DNA from: Theocolax elegans
Lineage: Eukaryota; Arthropoda; Insecta; Hymenoptera; Cerocephalidae
Reading direction: 5' to 3'
NCBI GenBank assembly: GCA_026168455.1
Contig: CM047425.1
Location: forward strand, 1,276,001 to 1,340,000
Length of the DNA: 64,000 bases
The position numbers and the translations under genes are program-made. Position 1 is the first letter of the stretch. Each line of letters starts with the position of its first letter. Below the pieces are notes generated by a model. The model did not search any database and had not been told where the DNA came from. It worked only from the letters and a program-made list of their open reading frames with translations. Positions 1 through 11,300 of this stretch are shown in pieces.

Positions 1-30
1 TATATATTCATTTAAACTTAATAACATTGA

Positions 31-320
31 TTTTATAGTATTGATAAATTTCGAGTAACATAACCTTTATTTTTTCTTGATCAATGGAAAATTCTGCTTG
101 TTAAATCACGATGATTTTTTATCTTGTTGTGGTACGATTGTTCTAATTTTATGTAAAATTATATTTATGTATATTTATTATATAATTATTATTTAAATTT
201 ATATTTGTTGTAACCTAAAAAATCGATTATTGATGTTTAATTCTATTAACATAACCTAACTTTTTTGTTCAGAAGCAAATTTTATTTTGTTAATCACAAT
301 AATTTTTAGCTGATTATACA
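31..320 (+). repeat. Diverged tandem pair, about 190-bp period
   Basis: Two segments, about 31-130 and 222-320, share AACATAACCT followed at similar distance by TTGTTAA-TCAC-AT-ATTTTT. A third partial echo (GTAACATAACCTCTCAC) is near 791. The similarity is weak and gapped, so this is an old duplication rather than an active array. Confidence 0.4.
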
Positions 321-1245
321 AAGTGATTCTTATTAAAATATTATTATTTATTTGCTAATCTAATTAACATAATTAGTATCCATTTAATTCGAATATAAAA
401 ACAAAACATCTCTATTTCATTGGCAAATTGTAATTTTTATTTTATATAATTGATTTCAAACGGTAATAAAAAATTATTTAAAATTATAATGTAATTTATT
501 ATTTAGAAATTTATACTTTTCATAATTATTAAAGTACGATTATAAAAAAATATTAAAATTTATTTTTATTTTAATCCAACAAAATTAATTATTAGCGACA
601 GAATTCAAAGGAAATGTAACCTCTCATTTTCTTCGTCCGTTCAATTATTTTACATTCGATTTAATAACTTCAACCAAAAAAAAAATTTCTTTTCCTGTTT
701 ATTTATTACACATACAATTCGATTACTAAAAACATTACCATTTACGTTTACTAACCTGTCAAAATTAATATCACGACCAATTCAATTTGCGTAACATAAC
801 CTCTCACTGTTGGCATAGTCAATTATTTCAAAACGCTCTGAAGTGTGTATATGTAGATGTGTACATTGGAATGGGTAAAAAACAAAATTAAAAAAAAAAT
901 GACAGTGATTGATAAAAGTGCGGTAGGTAAGTGAATAATAAAACGGGCGTGTATGCAATGAAACCCATTTCTATATATATATATATACACGTGTGAAGGG
1001 AATTGCGAGGGAGAGAGGGAGAGGGTTTAGCAGTGTTGTTTTATACCCGCCAGAATCGCATTTACACACATTTAGCCACAAAAATATCTTAACCCCCGCG
1101 TATACATCTACGAGACTGTGAAAATTATCATTTTATTCTTTGGTGATTAAATTCTCTTGAGTAGTGTGATAAAAAAAAAGGACAATATCGAAAATAGTGT
1201 TATCATTTTTTATAAGAAATTAATTGATATACACACACACATATT

Positions 1246-1580
1246 TTTAATTATGCTGTAAAAAATAGAACACCTTACAACCCGAAAATGACCTAAGTAG
1301 AAATTAGACCATTTTTAATATTTTGACGTTAGAAATAACTACTTTGTAGGTCGTAATTAGCGATTTACTACATATTTTTAAAAACTGGTTACTTTCTCCT
1401 TTAAAAATCGTTTACATTTTTGCTGATTAGCAGTTAGTTTATAATGTATAGAAGGGCGTCATGATGGACTTGTTTATTGAGAAGACAACAGTTTTGTATT
1501 AATAATCATAAATCATTGAATTAACAATCTGAAAATATTTGGGTATATTGTTTAAAGCATGCATAAGAGCCTGACGTAAA
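1246..1580 (+). repeat. Dispersed repeat family R1, copy A
   Basis: Contains CACCTTACAACCCGAAAAT near 1271 and, near its right end (1541-1577), GGGTATATTGTTTAAAGCAT followed by GCATAAGAGCCTGACGT. Both words recur in the same order in copy B (about 11755-11995). Its middle (AATTAGACC...ATATTTTGACG...CTACATATTTTTAAAAACTGG) recurs in copy C near 32143. No coding potential; the nature of the element is unknown. Confidence 0.65.
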
Positions 1581-1669
1581 AAAATGTTCTAAATATTAAT
1601 GTTTTTATTTATAAAAAATATAAGAAATGCCTATATTTTCATTTTACTCATTTAAGAGTTTGGATCTTA

Positions 1670-1691
1670 ATTACAGGGATCTACGCTTATC
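1670..1691 (+). repeat. Copy of the ACAGGGATCTAC word
   Basis: ATTACAGGGATCTACGCTTATC. One of at least five occurrences of an ATTACAGGGATCTACTTTTATC-like word in the window. The others are near 2313, 6267, 48799 and 50972. Confidence 0.55.
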
Positions 1692-2312
1692 CACCGAGAA
1701 TGAGTGTGTGAAATAGTAAATCTAAAAGAAAAATGATTAAGTTACTTTTTTAAAAAAAAAAGGAATTTATTAAAAATTCTAATCAAACGAGAAAATATTA
1801 TATCAGTAATCCGTGCAAAGGCTGTTTTTTTATTGACATTTAGAATTTTCTTTTACGATTTGTTTCATGTAAACATAAAGTATACATTTTTAGAAAACAA
1901 CGAATGTAATTTCTAAATTTGAATTGAATATATAAAAAAAACAAATTATTAAATTAAAAGTCTTATACAATTGAAATAATTAGCGAATGTTTAAAATTGG
2001 TAAAATCTATTATGTCCGACTGTCGATAACTTAGAGTACTTGAAATTATTAAATTAAAAACCTGAAACAAATTTTGCATGTATTCTTACGATAAAAACAA
2101 TATTCTGATGTATAACTTTTTTAAAAAAACTACTCCTTTTTTCTCTTAAAAAAATCAATATCACCTCAAACTTACTTAATCTGCGCGCAGCATCAATTAT
2201 TAAATTTTAATTAAAAAAAAAAATCATCAAAATAAATCTCATTACCTATTCTTTACCATTAAATTTTTAATCTCACATGTACATCAATTATAATTTTTTT
2301 TCGCTGATGTTC

Positions 2313-2334
2313 GATAAAAGTAGATCCCAGTAAT
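2313..2334 (-). repeat. Copy of the ACAGGGATCTAC word
   Basis: On the minus strand it reads ATTACTGGGATCTACTTTTA then TC, one base from the consensus core. Confidence 0.55.
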
Positions 2335-3078
2335 TTCAAACGTATAGCAAAACATCAAAATATCGAATGTATTTTAAATTCTATTTATTGAGTCAAAGGA
2401 AACAATTCGTGTAATTATAATGAAATGCGCTGCATATACATAACACATATATACTTAACAAATATTTACGAAACTTAGTTTTAATTTTAAAATAATTTAG
2501 TCAGTAGGCCACACACAGACAGCTGTAGGTAATATTAGTTCCGAGGAGTAACTGTTAATTACGTTACAAACTACACATTTCAAGTTTCCTTATGCACTTT
2601 TAATTTTTTTTTCTCTCCCTCTCGGAGTAGAAAATATGTTTCTTAATAAGTTTATCCAGAAAAATATATATTATTTTGCATAGAAGTAACGTTAGGTCTT
2701 AGTCGATTAATTTTTTTGGAGGATATAATAAATGTTGAAATACAATATACAATTTAAAAAATAGTTTATAATAAAAAGAAGGACTTTTATAATATATAAA
2801 AGAAATTATTAAAAGCAAAATATATTAAAAATTATGTCAAATCAATTTGATTAAAATATGCATGCTATAACCTAATTTTATCAATGAAATTTAAATTTCT
2901 GTTTCTATAGTTAGAGAATTTGTATACATTATATATTTTGCATATTTTGTATAATAATATTTTATATATTATTATTATATTTTTTCGTATATTAATATAT
3001 ATTTTTTATACAATATATTATATTATTTTAGGTAAGTTTAACAATTGCTTTAACGAGTCAATTTGATTATCTAAGTGC

Positions 3079-3118
3079 ACAACGTTTCGCAGACATATTT
3101 GTCCCCATCTTCAGGTGC
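3079..3118 (+). repeat. Penelope-like or similar retroelement word (short remnant)
   Basis: ACAACGTTTCGCAGACATAT is followed by TTGTCCCCATCTTCAGGTGC. The pairing of an ACGTTTCG word with CATCTTCAGG about 20 bases later is a recurrent signature near the ends of retroelements in many animal genomes; assignment to Penelope-like elements is from memory and tentative. No reverse-transcriptase coding sequence is nearby. Confidence 0.4.
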
Positions 3119-3545
3119 TAAACTTTATTAATAATAATTAATAAAAATACCTTGTAAAAATATAATCGTCTTCAACAACAAAATTTTTTACCTTATGATT
3201 GTCATCATATTGCGTTTTATAAACTTGTCAATATTTACAAGTGTCAATTATTATCTTAAAAATATTAATTAATATCGTCAGTACATAATATATTATATTA
3301 TATTTATCTATTCCTATGTATAGTTTTTACACCTTTTTACAAGTTTTGTTTCTTTTCGCTTGTATAGAATGCTACATTTGTGTGATTTTCATATATTGAA
3401 TGTATACATTCACAATATAATACTACAAAAAATTTTAATAGTTTCTTTTTTAAATCTTAATATACATTTCTGTACGGATCGAGCGAAGAGAAAATGAGTA
3501 TACGTATATATAAAAGAGGAAAAAATAATGTATATGTATTTGTGA

Positions 3546-3551
3546 ACTTAC
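3546..3551 (-). other. 5' splice site of the ARID5B-like exon
   Basis: Minus-strand reading is GAG|GTAAGT, a perfect donor. It ends the exon exactly after the conserved HGE motif, in phase 0. Bases 1-3545 are therefore the beginning of the following intron; I found no acceptor plus conserved continuation in them, so the next exon lies left of the window. Confidence 0.93.
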
Positions 3552-3803
3552 CTCTCCATGTGTGTCCCTGCGGCCGTCCGGTGTGTTCTCAGGCAGGAAA
3601 TAGAGCCTGAGCGAGGCCAAGGGTGTGTTCGGTCCCCGACTGTCGATCCAAAGCAGCTGGAGCTCACCGATGCTCACGAGATCGGCGTCGCTCCAAAGTT
3701 TCGAGAGGAAAAAACTCCCGAGTTTGAGGATACGATTGTTGCCGATTCGTACTGCCTTGTAAAACGTGTACGGACCGTGGCTGAAGCACGCACCGCCCAG
3801 TAA
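3552..3803 (-). CDS. Internal coding exon of an ARID5B-like chromatin protein (84 residues of the conserved N-terminal region)
   Basis: The exon encodes 84 residues, complete codons at both ends (phase 0/0). Conserved blocks are HGPYTFYKA at residues 9-17, RILKLG at 24-29, SIGELQLLW at 44-52, LRLYFLPENTPDGR at 65-78 and the terminal HGE. These match, in order and spacing, the region near the N-terminus of animal ARID5B (HGPY-FYKA, RIL-LG, AELQLLW, LYFLPEDTP-GR, HGE). In that family this region precedes the DNA-binding ARID domain, and ARID5B is a nuclear transcriptional co-regulator known to work with the demethylase PHF2. The ARID domain itself is not in the window. The donor follows the HGE codon and the acceptor precedes LLGG, where vertebrate ARID5B also begins its shared homology a few residues after the start methionine. 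GC content is far above the flanks. The opposite strand is open by shadow only. Orientation and family are secure; paralogue (5A or 5B) is not decidable, since invertebrates usually have one gene. Confidence 0.93.
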
Positions 3804-3817
3804 CTGAAACAAATAAC
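3804..3817 (-). other. 3' splice site of the ARID5B-like exon
   Basis: Minus-strand reading is TTATTTGTTTCAG|TTACTGGG. The pyrimidine-rich tract and CAG lie directly before the first conserved residues (LLGG). The reading frame upstream stays open for a short distance but is A/T-rich and unlike the family, which supports the splice here. Confidence 0.88.
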
Positions 3818-3949
3818 GGTGATTGTTAATTGTTTTTTTTCATTCACCTTTACAATTCTTAAAGTAATTGTCGAAAAATAAGTGTTTATATATCGTCCAT
3901 AGTAAATGAAATTTTTTTTTGTTATGTTGAATAATGAGTAAGTAAAGTG

Positions 3950-4740
3950 TTGATTGATTTAAATAAGGTTATGACGGGAGTCAAATGAATATTGTATGTA
4001 CTTTTGTTGAATTGACAGGTGTAAGAAAAAATTGAATATTGACTTGAATCAGTAAAATGTTATCGATTCAAATAGTTATGATTCGATTCAACTGTATAAA
4101 TTACTGATTTATGCATACATTCATTTTATTTGAATAAATTTATACTTTTCTGTGGTATCAACATTTATTTCTTGTATGACATTATGTTTAATGTAAATAG
4201 ATAAATACTTAGAAAATAAAAAAAATTATTAGCTCAATTCAATTCAAAATTATTGATGTAAATATACATTTATTTGAATACGATAAACATTCAGAGATTT
4301 ATATTCGAATCATTCTTAGATCTTTTTGATCATCCAAAAATGTAGATAGCTTTTACATTAAAAGATCGTAATTAATTTGAAATAAGTTAATTAAATCTTT
4401 ATTTGATTCAATTCGATACTATTGATTCAAATACATTTATTTGAAAAGAATAAACTGTTCAAGATTACTTTTTGAACCACTATTAAAATTTCTAATCTTC
4501 GTACAAAAAGACGAATCATTAAAAAATCGTAATTAACTTGAAATAAGGGAATTAAATGTTTATTTCATTCGATTCGAGATATTATGAAAACGTGTATTTT
4601 TAAATCAATTACTATTTTAAATAAATCGAATTATTATTAGAAATGGCATTTATTTTTAAATTATCGTAATATAACTTAATTCAAATAAATATTTACTCGA
4701 TTCAATTCGATATTATTTAATTGAGTTAACCAAATTTTAC
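3950..4740. repeat. Degenerate TTGATTCAAAT-type AT-rich block
   Basis: Dense recurrence of words such as GATTCAAAT, TTTATTTGAAT, AATTCAATTC and TCGATA, with no fixed period. Related blocks occur many times across the window. No coding potential. Confidence 0.6.
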
Positions 4741-5773
4741 TCATGATAGTATTTCGTTAATTTTCTTGCTGCAAAGTATGTATTCATATACATCTATTAA
4801 TCAGTATTACCTAAGAAAAACACAACGAGTACATAAAATTAATCGAGACCAGCGATAAGAAAATCTGTGCACAAATAAAAAAAAAAGAAAAAATGGAATA
4901 AACACTTAATCTAATAAAATTTTATTACAAACACGCTCATAATCAGTTTAAAACGTTCCACTTCTTCCCTCATCTCGTTTCCATCGATTACAACAGGTTT
5001 CCTTTTCCCGATGTCCCGAGGAAAAACAATTAAATGCGCATTACATTAATTATCGAGTTACAACTCCAGATAGCCGCAGCTTACCGAAATAAAAGTAATG
5101 AAGCAAAAAAAAAAATTGTCGCTCTCGTTTACATGCGCACAACTTGACATTCGTTCCGAAAGATGAATTAGTTTTAAAAACTTATTAGTAAAGTGCGATT
5201 ACAATAAATTAAAATTTATTCATTTAAATAAGTTTAAATAAATAGTGATTTAAATAAACGTGTAACGGTAATTTTGTCAGGGGGGAGGAGGTAACAAGAT
5301 CCGGTTATTTACGATCAGATCGGGTGGTCGGACACGTGGTATTTGTATACACTACAAACACTAACCGAGTGAGCACGTATATATCGATGAGTTTACGCAC
5401 TGTAAAATTGTTATTGATCGAACGAACGGAGGGGGGCGTTCAAGTGGTAAAAATTAAATCCTCGGTCGGTAAAACAGAATTTCGTAACGGATGTATCACT
5501 GATTATACCAATAACCTTTATTTTCTTTTTACATTTATTCGAATATTCGTTACTTTTTTATTTATTCACTCGGGTAATGCACGTAGCGACGTGTGTATTA
5601 TCATGAATAATTGAATAATCGATTTGTGATGCATTTGAATTTATATGTATATATAATTGATTGTATCGCGTATATGTGTGTATTATATGCATTATTCATG
5701 TTTTAAATTTAACATTAGTTTGTTGCACTCATATTTAATGGAATATTTTATTTGCATATACGTGTGTATGTAC

Positions 5774-5822
<49 letters not shown>

Positions 5823-6265
5823 ACACACACACACACACACATTCTCTTGTATTGATTGATGTTTATATCGACATTGCGATTTTTCGATTTATTCAACGAA
5901 TATATCAAATTTTAATGTACAAACAATTTACTTATCATTTAGAATGTTAACAATTTTTGAAAGAAAAATTGATTATCAATAATTAAAGGTTGATAACGTC
6001 GGTAATAAGTGTAGAAATGTAGAAGTGTAGAAATTTTAAAAATTATTTCTGTAATACAGGACTATTTGCGCTAGATATTCTTTATTTTTAAATTATTGAA
6101 GTATTTGTTACCGACGGAGATCCTTATTTATTATTAATTAATTTAAAATTAATTATTTCGATAAATTCACTTTAAAAGCTTTTTATACATTATTTAATCG
6201 TGACGTACGATTTTTTTCACATTTTAAATTTTATAATTTAGTTTATATTTTTAGGTTTCTTAAAG
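4741..6265. other. Intronic sequence, one GC-richer patch, no gene seen
   Basis: About 5276-5480 is less AT-rich and contains a (G)n/GGAGG stretch; it is open on the plus strand but has no recognisable protein features. The rest is simple AT-rich DNA apart from the CA microsatellite described separately. Confidence 0.5.
5778..5841. repeat. (CA)n microsatellite, 64 bp
   Basis: Nearly pure AC dinucleotides, interrupted once by AT near 5817. Confidence 0.97.
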
Positions 6266-6266
6266 A

Positions 6267-6280
6267 CAGATCCCTGTAAT
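6267..6280 (-). repeat. Copy of the ACAGGGATCTAC word
   Basis: Minus strand ATTACAGGGATCTG then TCTTTAAGAAACC. The copy near 50972 continues similarly (GGTCTTTTTAAACC), so those two share more than the core. It lies just outside the large inverted repeat. Confidence 0.5.
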
Positions 6281-6311
6281 TTAACTGCAGCAGGGATTTA
6301 ACTCTTAAACT

Positions 6312-6631
6312 AACAAAGAGAGGTCACACTCTCTGGAAAACGGATCCTTACCAAACTCTAGGATATAATTTCTACTATAAAATCATGCAGAAAGCCGGAG
6401 TTTTAGTGTCCAATGGCCATTTTTACGATAGATATAAGCAAATAATGAAAAATCTCGCCGAAAAAACCGTTGAGTTTGAACGCTTACAACTCAGAAACAA
6501 TTAAAGATGTACGCATAAACTAAATTTTAGAAGATAGCTGAGATCGAGTAGATACGTTTTGAAAAAAAGGAAGCTCAAATATTTTAATACGGTCAAAAGT
6601 TATGGGAGAAATAAGAATTAGACGAAATTTT
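6312..6631 (+). repeat. Left arm of a ~320-bp near-perfect inverted repeat
   Basis: Pairs with 6673-6993 on the opposite strand, with only about a dozen differences noticed by eye. The loop is about 41 bases (6632-6672). The arm contains a coding-like segment through its stop codon plus about 125 bases of downstream sequence, so a 3' terminal exon with its 3' UTR has been duplicated in inverted orientation. Similarity stops abruptly near 6312, at ACAAAGAGAGGTCAC. Confidence 0.95.
6313..6504 (+). pseudogene. 3'-terminal coding fragment, left copy (unrecognised protein)
   Basis: Encodes about 63 residues starting TKRGHTLWKTDPYQTLGY, continuing through KIMQKAGVLVSNGHFYDRYK and ending FERLQLRNN before a TAA stop. 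It uses tryptophan, proline, histidine and glycine codons in a way the surrounding AT-rich shadow frames do not. It is identical in protein sequence to the right copy over nearly its full length; the first RNA-level differences are silent or lie outside it, which suggests selection or recent duplication. I do not recognise the family. No start codon or upstream exon is visible, so it is a fragment: a duplicated terminal exon or processed piece. Confidence 0.55.
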
Positions 6632-6672
6632 GGGCTAAAAAAATCATTAAATTGTAACTTTAAATTTTTGAT

Positions 6673-6993
6673 AAAATTTTGACTAATTCTTATTTCTTCC
6701 ATAACTTTTGACCATATTAAAATATTTGAGCTTCCTATTTTTCAAAACGTATCTACTCGACCTCAGCTTTCTTTTAAAATTTAGTTTATACGTACATCTT
6801 TAATTGTTTCTGAGTTGTAAGCGTTCAAACTCAACGGTTTTTTCGGCGAGATTTTTCATTATTTGCTTATATCTATCGTAAAAATGGCCATTGGACACTA
6901 AAACTCCGGCTTTCTGCATGATTTTATAGTAGAAATTATATCCTAGAGTTTGGTAAGGATCCGTTTTCCAGAGGGTGTGACCTCTCCTTGTAA
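6673..6993 (-). repeat. Right arm of the ~320-bp inverted repeat
   Basis: Reverse complement of the left arm. On the minus strand it is preceded by CTTTTTTTTTCTCTTACTGT then ACTTACAAG. This looks like a pyrimidine tract with an acceptor, so this arm may be the original exon and the left arm the copy. Confidence 0.95.
6800..6991 (-). pseudogene. 3'-terminal coding fragment, right copy (unrecognised protein)
   Basis: Same encoded sequence as the left copy, read on the minus strand, from TRRGHTLWKTDPYQ to the LRNN stop at 6800-6802. The frame stays open upstream to about 7060 (the first ATG there), but that part reads through a polypyrimidine run. I take the true border to be a splice acceptor at ACAAG, near 6987. 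The alternative is a short gene of up to 86 residues. It lies on the same strand as the ARID5B-like gene, but its sequence does not resemble that family. Confidence 0.5.
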
Positions 6994-7324
6994 GTACAGT
7001 AAGAGAAAAAAAAAGTTTAAAAAACATAATATTTAATCTATTCCCCTCAGCCGGCAACAATCAAATATATGCTATTGTCTTAATATATCAAAAGATAAAT
7101 TTATACATTTGTTAAATACATGTAATAATTCACAATTTTCGCTCGGTCGATAACAATCTAGTATAATTTTAATTTCATCTTGATTCTAGATTATACGATC
7201 AGACTATCTACACCATCATCCCCAATAAAATTTACGGAGCACGTCACGGTAAATATATTAAAAAAAAACTTAATACTGTAATTTCAACGCACAGCATATT
7301 TTCCGGCGTATCACTACAAAATTA

Positions 7325-7430
7325 ACGAATCCAGGTCACATCGAGTTTTTGAGTAACAAGATAAACAAATACGATTTCAGTCAATTTAACTGGTTTTCCT
7401 ATTAACCAATGCAGGTCACCATCGGGTTAC
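7325..7430 (+). repeat. Two short diverged direct repeats
   Basis: AACGAATCCAGGTCACATCG (about 7323) and AACCAATGCAGGTCACCATC (about 7404) are imperfect copies 81 bases apart. The block from 7200 to 7450 is less AT-rich than its surroundings; it could be a remnant of a mobile element or exon, but no frame is convincing. Confidence 0.4.
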
Positions 7431-7839
7431 GTAATAATATATACCCGAGTCACCTACGCGACAATATTTGTAAAATCAATTTTTCTTTTCTTTTTTCAAC
7501 ATTTAACCCAAAGTATAACCGCTAAATATTTGAAATTCTGCAAAAAATGTTTTTTTATCAGGATGGTGAATTTTTTATCTTATACTGTAAATATCAATTT
7601 TAACCATCGGATGGTAATATACTTTATGAACGATTTAGTAAAATTAAATGGTTCGTTTCCGACGTTACTTGTTGTTTTTTCGTACCAAGAGGACGGTTGG
7701 GCTCGTAATTGCAATATTGATGTGATATTAGGTCACGAAACTATAATTTTACCATTTCTTTTACGTAGAGTAATAAAAGTTTTTTCATTTTTAATTTGAA
7801 AAAAAAATAAAATAGATTGCTTAATACGTATACGTTTTT

Positions 7840-8600
7840 CGATTTCAACTGATTTCACAATTCCAAGGATTTCGCTGAGTATTTATATCATAGCACTTTA
7901 AAAGTATATTATTTCGAGAGTCTTCTTTCAATTTCATTTGATTGCATTGTATTTGACAAAGTATTGTATTCATTCGCAATTTTTGATATTTTGCGAGATT
8001 AATCGATTAATTTTAAGAGATTTCATTCTGATTTCAAAATTGATGTAACTGGACACTTGTAGAAAATAAACAATGTCTAATAATTTTGAATGTCCTGGAT
8101 TTCCAGTTCATTGCGTTATTTCATTGGATTTCGCTTGTGGAGAATAAGTGATTTCAAGCAATTCAAATGCATTTTATGACATTGCATAATGTAAACTGGA
8201 TTTCCAAAAATTCATATGTATTGGATTTCATCAGATTGCATAAATGTACAATAGGTTTTAAATTGATTACACTCGTTAAATTTATATAATTTATGAAACA
8301 TTAATGATTTCAAGTGATTTCAAGGAAATCTTTCTCATTAGTACAATGTAAAGATTAAACTATTTCTTATGAATTTTTGGGATTTCATTTGATTGTACTG
8401 TATCAATAGATTTTAAATTAACTTTACTTGCCACTAGTGACTGAACAAATTGATTTCCCTTAAATAATATAAATAATTTCAAAAGATTTCAAACAACTTC
8501 CAGCAATAAAAATCTTTTTATTTATTAAAAACGATTTCACTCATAACATCTTGCGATCTCAAATCAGTATTTTATAAAATGGTGATTCCATTCCGATTGC
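7840..8600 (+). repeat. Degenerate GATTTCA / GATTGCAT array
   Basis: More than a dozen GATTTCA or ATTTCATT words (for example near 7854, 7867, 8142, 8310, 8318, 8500), mixed with GATTGCA-T. All are in the same orientation. The spacing is irregular. Confidence 0.5.
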
Positions 8601-9229
8601 ACCTTCGATTCCACCGACTAAACAGCGCTTCTAATTATCCTCTCACAAACAAAGAACCATCGACGTTTGCAAAAAAAGTCAGCCCAAGTGAGTAAATAAA
8701 GGAAGCAAAGAGGTGGGAGCAAAAAAGTGAGGTTAGAAGGTTGAAAAACAGGTTATAAATTCGTAAGAAAAGGGAAAGAACTGTATTCAATACCGAAAGA
8801 AAAATCATACAAAAGAATCTCTCTCTTACTCTCGTATTCTATAAAGTGACAGGCACCAGCAGCAGCAGCACATATATATATATATACACACCCCAAGAAT
8901 GTAACACTTAGCTGGGCTTCAAAACGCACAGAGAAAAATCGAGTTATAGGGTATAGTCATGGAAAGAGAAAGGTGATGTAAAGAGAAAGAAAGAGAACGA
9001 TGAAATTACCTGTCGTAAAAGGACCACAGGATTTACGAGACACCCGTCGAAACTTGAGTGCGCGCAAACACGCAAATCAATGCCGAACTTCCGGAATTAA
9101 TTTGTAACCTGTCACTGATTCCACTGTGTATATATATACATTACAATTCGTTTCAAGAGAATCTTCAATATTTTTTTCGGAATTGGAAATTATGATTGTT
9201 TAATCGCAAAAGTGTAAAGGTAGTTTTGA
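8601..9229. other. Purine-rich intronic stretch, no gene seen
   Basis: Long A/G-biased runs on the plus strand (8690-9005), a short CAG triplet run near 8860, and (TA)n near 8872. No open frame with protein character. Confidence 0.5.
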
Positions 9230-9525
9230 TAATTTAGAGGTTAGGTCGAGTTACTGATTTAGTTCTTATAGTATAAACCTCTAAAGTTTAACAATAATTT
9301 AAGAGGAAAAAAGAGAACATAATGAATTTTTTTATAATTTAGAGGTTATGTTATCTACATCAGGTATAATAAAAATTATATTGATAACTACGACCTAACC
9401 TCAAAAGATTAAAAATTGATGCGAGTAAAACTAGGCAAAAGGTAATATTTATAATTTAGAGGTTAGATCAATCCATCAGATTAAATGTTATTCCACAGAA
9501 AAACAGGATCTAACCTCTAAAGTAA
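9230..9525. repeat. Three tandem imperfect inverted repeats (AATTTAGAGGTTAGRTC)
   Basis: The word AATTTAGAGGTTA occurs at about 9231, 9337 and 9453. Each is followed 40-60 bases later by its inverse (AACCTCTAAAG at about 9276, CCTAACCTCAAAAG at 9393, GATCTAACCTCTAAAG at 9508). The result is three stem-loop-like units at about 110-bp spacing. Confidence 0.75.
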
Positions 9526-11090
9526 AAATAAAAATGAAATTAAAATGATTATTTTTCAATTTCGGCTCAAGTAGATTTTTATTAATTTAAATCAATATAT
9601 ATATATAACCATTTTTACGTTATATGCAAGAAATGTAAATAAATGTAAAAGAAAGAAAAAGAAATCCAACAATGGAGGGTGAAATACAAGTATTATCATC
9701 ATTAAACATCAAAATATTAAATTAATTGAAATTAATTAAGTTAATTAATAATTTTCATTATCATTAAATTAATTAAATTAAATTAAATTTACTACTCATT
9801 TTTACTTAATTAAATTAATAGATAAAACTAGAATAAAAGAAATGTTCATACTTTAAAGAATACGATCCTATCAATTTGTGTGTTCAACCAGCAAATTATA
9901 AAAATTTAAGAAAAAAAATAGAAAGATGGAAACATGCAGTTTATTTAAGTCCTAGAACACGCTAGAACAACTGTAACCTTTTAAGTGTAACAATTAAAAA
10001 AAAACCAATAAATTAAAAGAAATTTTTTTGTAAATTACAAGTTAAAAATGTATGATCAATTTACTTTTTATTTCACAAACGACCTTGATTTTAACCTAAT
10101 CTCGTTGAAGCAGATTATAAAATCAATCTTACCGTATACACGAAAATTAAATAACGAAAGTTTGGTCAATCAAGTGTTCTCCAACTCATGATTTCATGCC
10201 AGTTTGGACTAAGTGAACCAGATTTCGAACCAAAGTTTATCTTATCCTTGAACTAACTTTTAATATAAACCTAATCTATTTTAGGTGAAATTGATTAAAT
10301 AGTCGAATATTAACAAAGTTTTATTTTTTTTTAAAGGTAAAAGTTTGTTCAGAACTTATGTAAACCCTTATAATTTTTTTAACTATCATTTGGCTAGTTT
10401 AGAAGGTAATGGTTTAAAAAAATATATTTTTCAGACATTCTTATTTTTAATTTAGAAATTTTGCTTTAATTTTACCATTAAAATAGTTTTGAAAGTAAAA
10501 GGGTTTCAGTAAGTAGGGTTAACCTAAAAAATGTTTTCAGTATATCTCAGGTATATTTTTTAACCATAATATGGCGGTTTTATGGTTGAAGAACATTCAT
10601 TTTTTTAGCCGATGATAAAGTTACTGCGATAAATTTGACCGTTTAAAAAGGAAAAATACTAGTATAATTGAAGCTAACTATAAAAAACCTGACTATTTTG
10701 AAAATGTAAAATTAGTATAAAACATAAATGTCTTCTCAGTACCGCATTAAAAACTTCATCAGTATTTATCCAATTTCGAGGTTATATAAAAAATATTCCA
10801 CAAAAAAAATATTATAACCTAGGAAAAATATTTCACATTCGAATTCCCTATATCCACCGTTAACCATATTCAATAAAATTCACCATTTTGATAAATTAAC
10901 CAGCGGTAATAGATCAAATCAAATTTGTATATAGGTTACGTTTTACATCCACGCAAGTGTTATTTATACAAATATACTGAGATCTTATACGCTATTGAAC
11001 GTGATAGTAGTAAACAGAAGAAACAAATATTGGTAAATTATTGAAGTTGAGGTTAGGATCAAGGTGGCTAATACGCCCGGATTAAATATA
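9526..11090. other. Intronic, nothing recognised
   Basis: AT-rich non-coding sequence with short poly-A runs and a TTAATTAA-rich patch near 9710-9820. No exon, RNA gene or element was identified. Confidence 0.5.
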
Positions 11091-11300
11091 ATTTATCCAA
11101 AGCAAACAAGGTGTGTATGTGTATCCCCAATATGATGGATTTCCATGTGTCTGTTCGATTCGTCTAATTACATCGTTTCCGTGCGCGCGCATCAATTATG
11201 AAATCTCCGCCTATACACAGCCCCGCGATTGCATAATCTGCACGCCAACTGCATATTCGATTAATGTGGATCAACACGGAGGTTTATTAGTTTTTTTTTC
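11091..11300. other. GC-richer island of unknown nature
   Basis: Clearly less AT-rich than its flanks. Open on plus over 11113-11412, but the predicted protein has no family resemblance and no splice borders stand out. Could be a conserved regulatory element. Confidence 0.3.

Noticed and set aside
3024..3042. Plus-strand AG|GTAAGT junction (TATTATATTATTTTAGGTAA)
   Set aside because: It resembles a recursive site, but it is antisense to the only supported gene and its upstream tract is A/T mixed rather than pyrimidine-rich.
3558..3803. Plus-strand 81-aa open frame over the ARID5B-like exon
   Set aside because: Antisense shadow of the recognised minus-strand exon; no family resemblance of its own.
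5324..5950. Two plus-strand open frames of 96 and 97 codons
   Set aside because: The second reads through a (CA)n repeat as poly-threonine/histidine; the first has no domain, start context or splice evidence.
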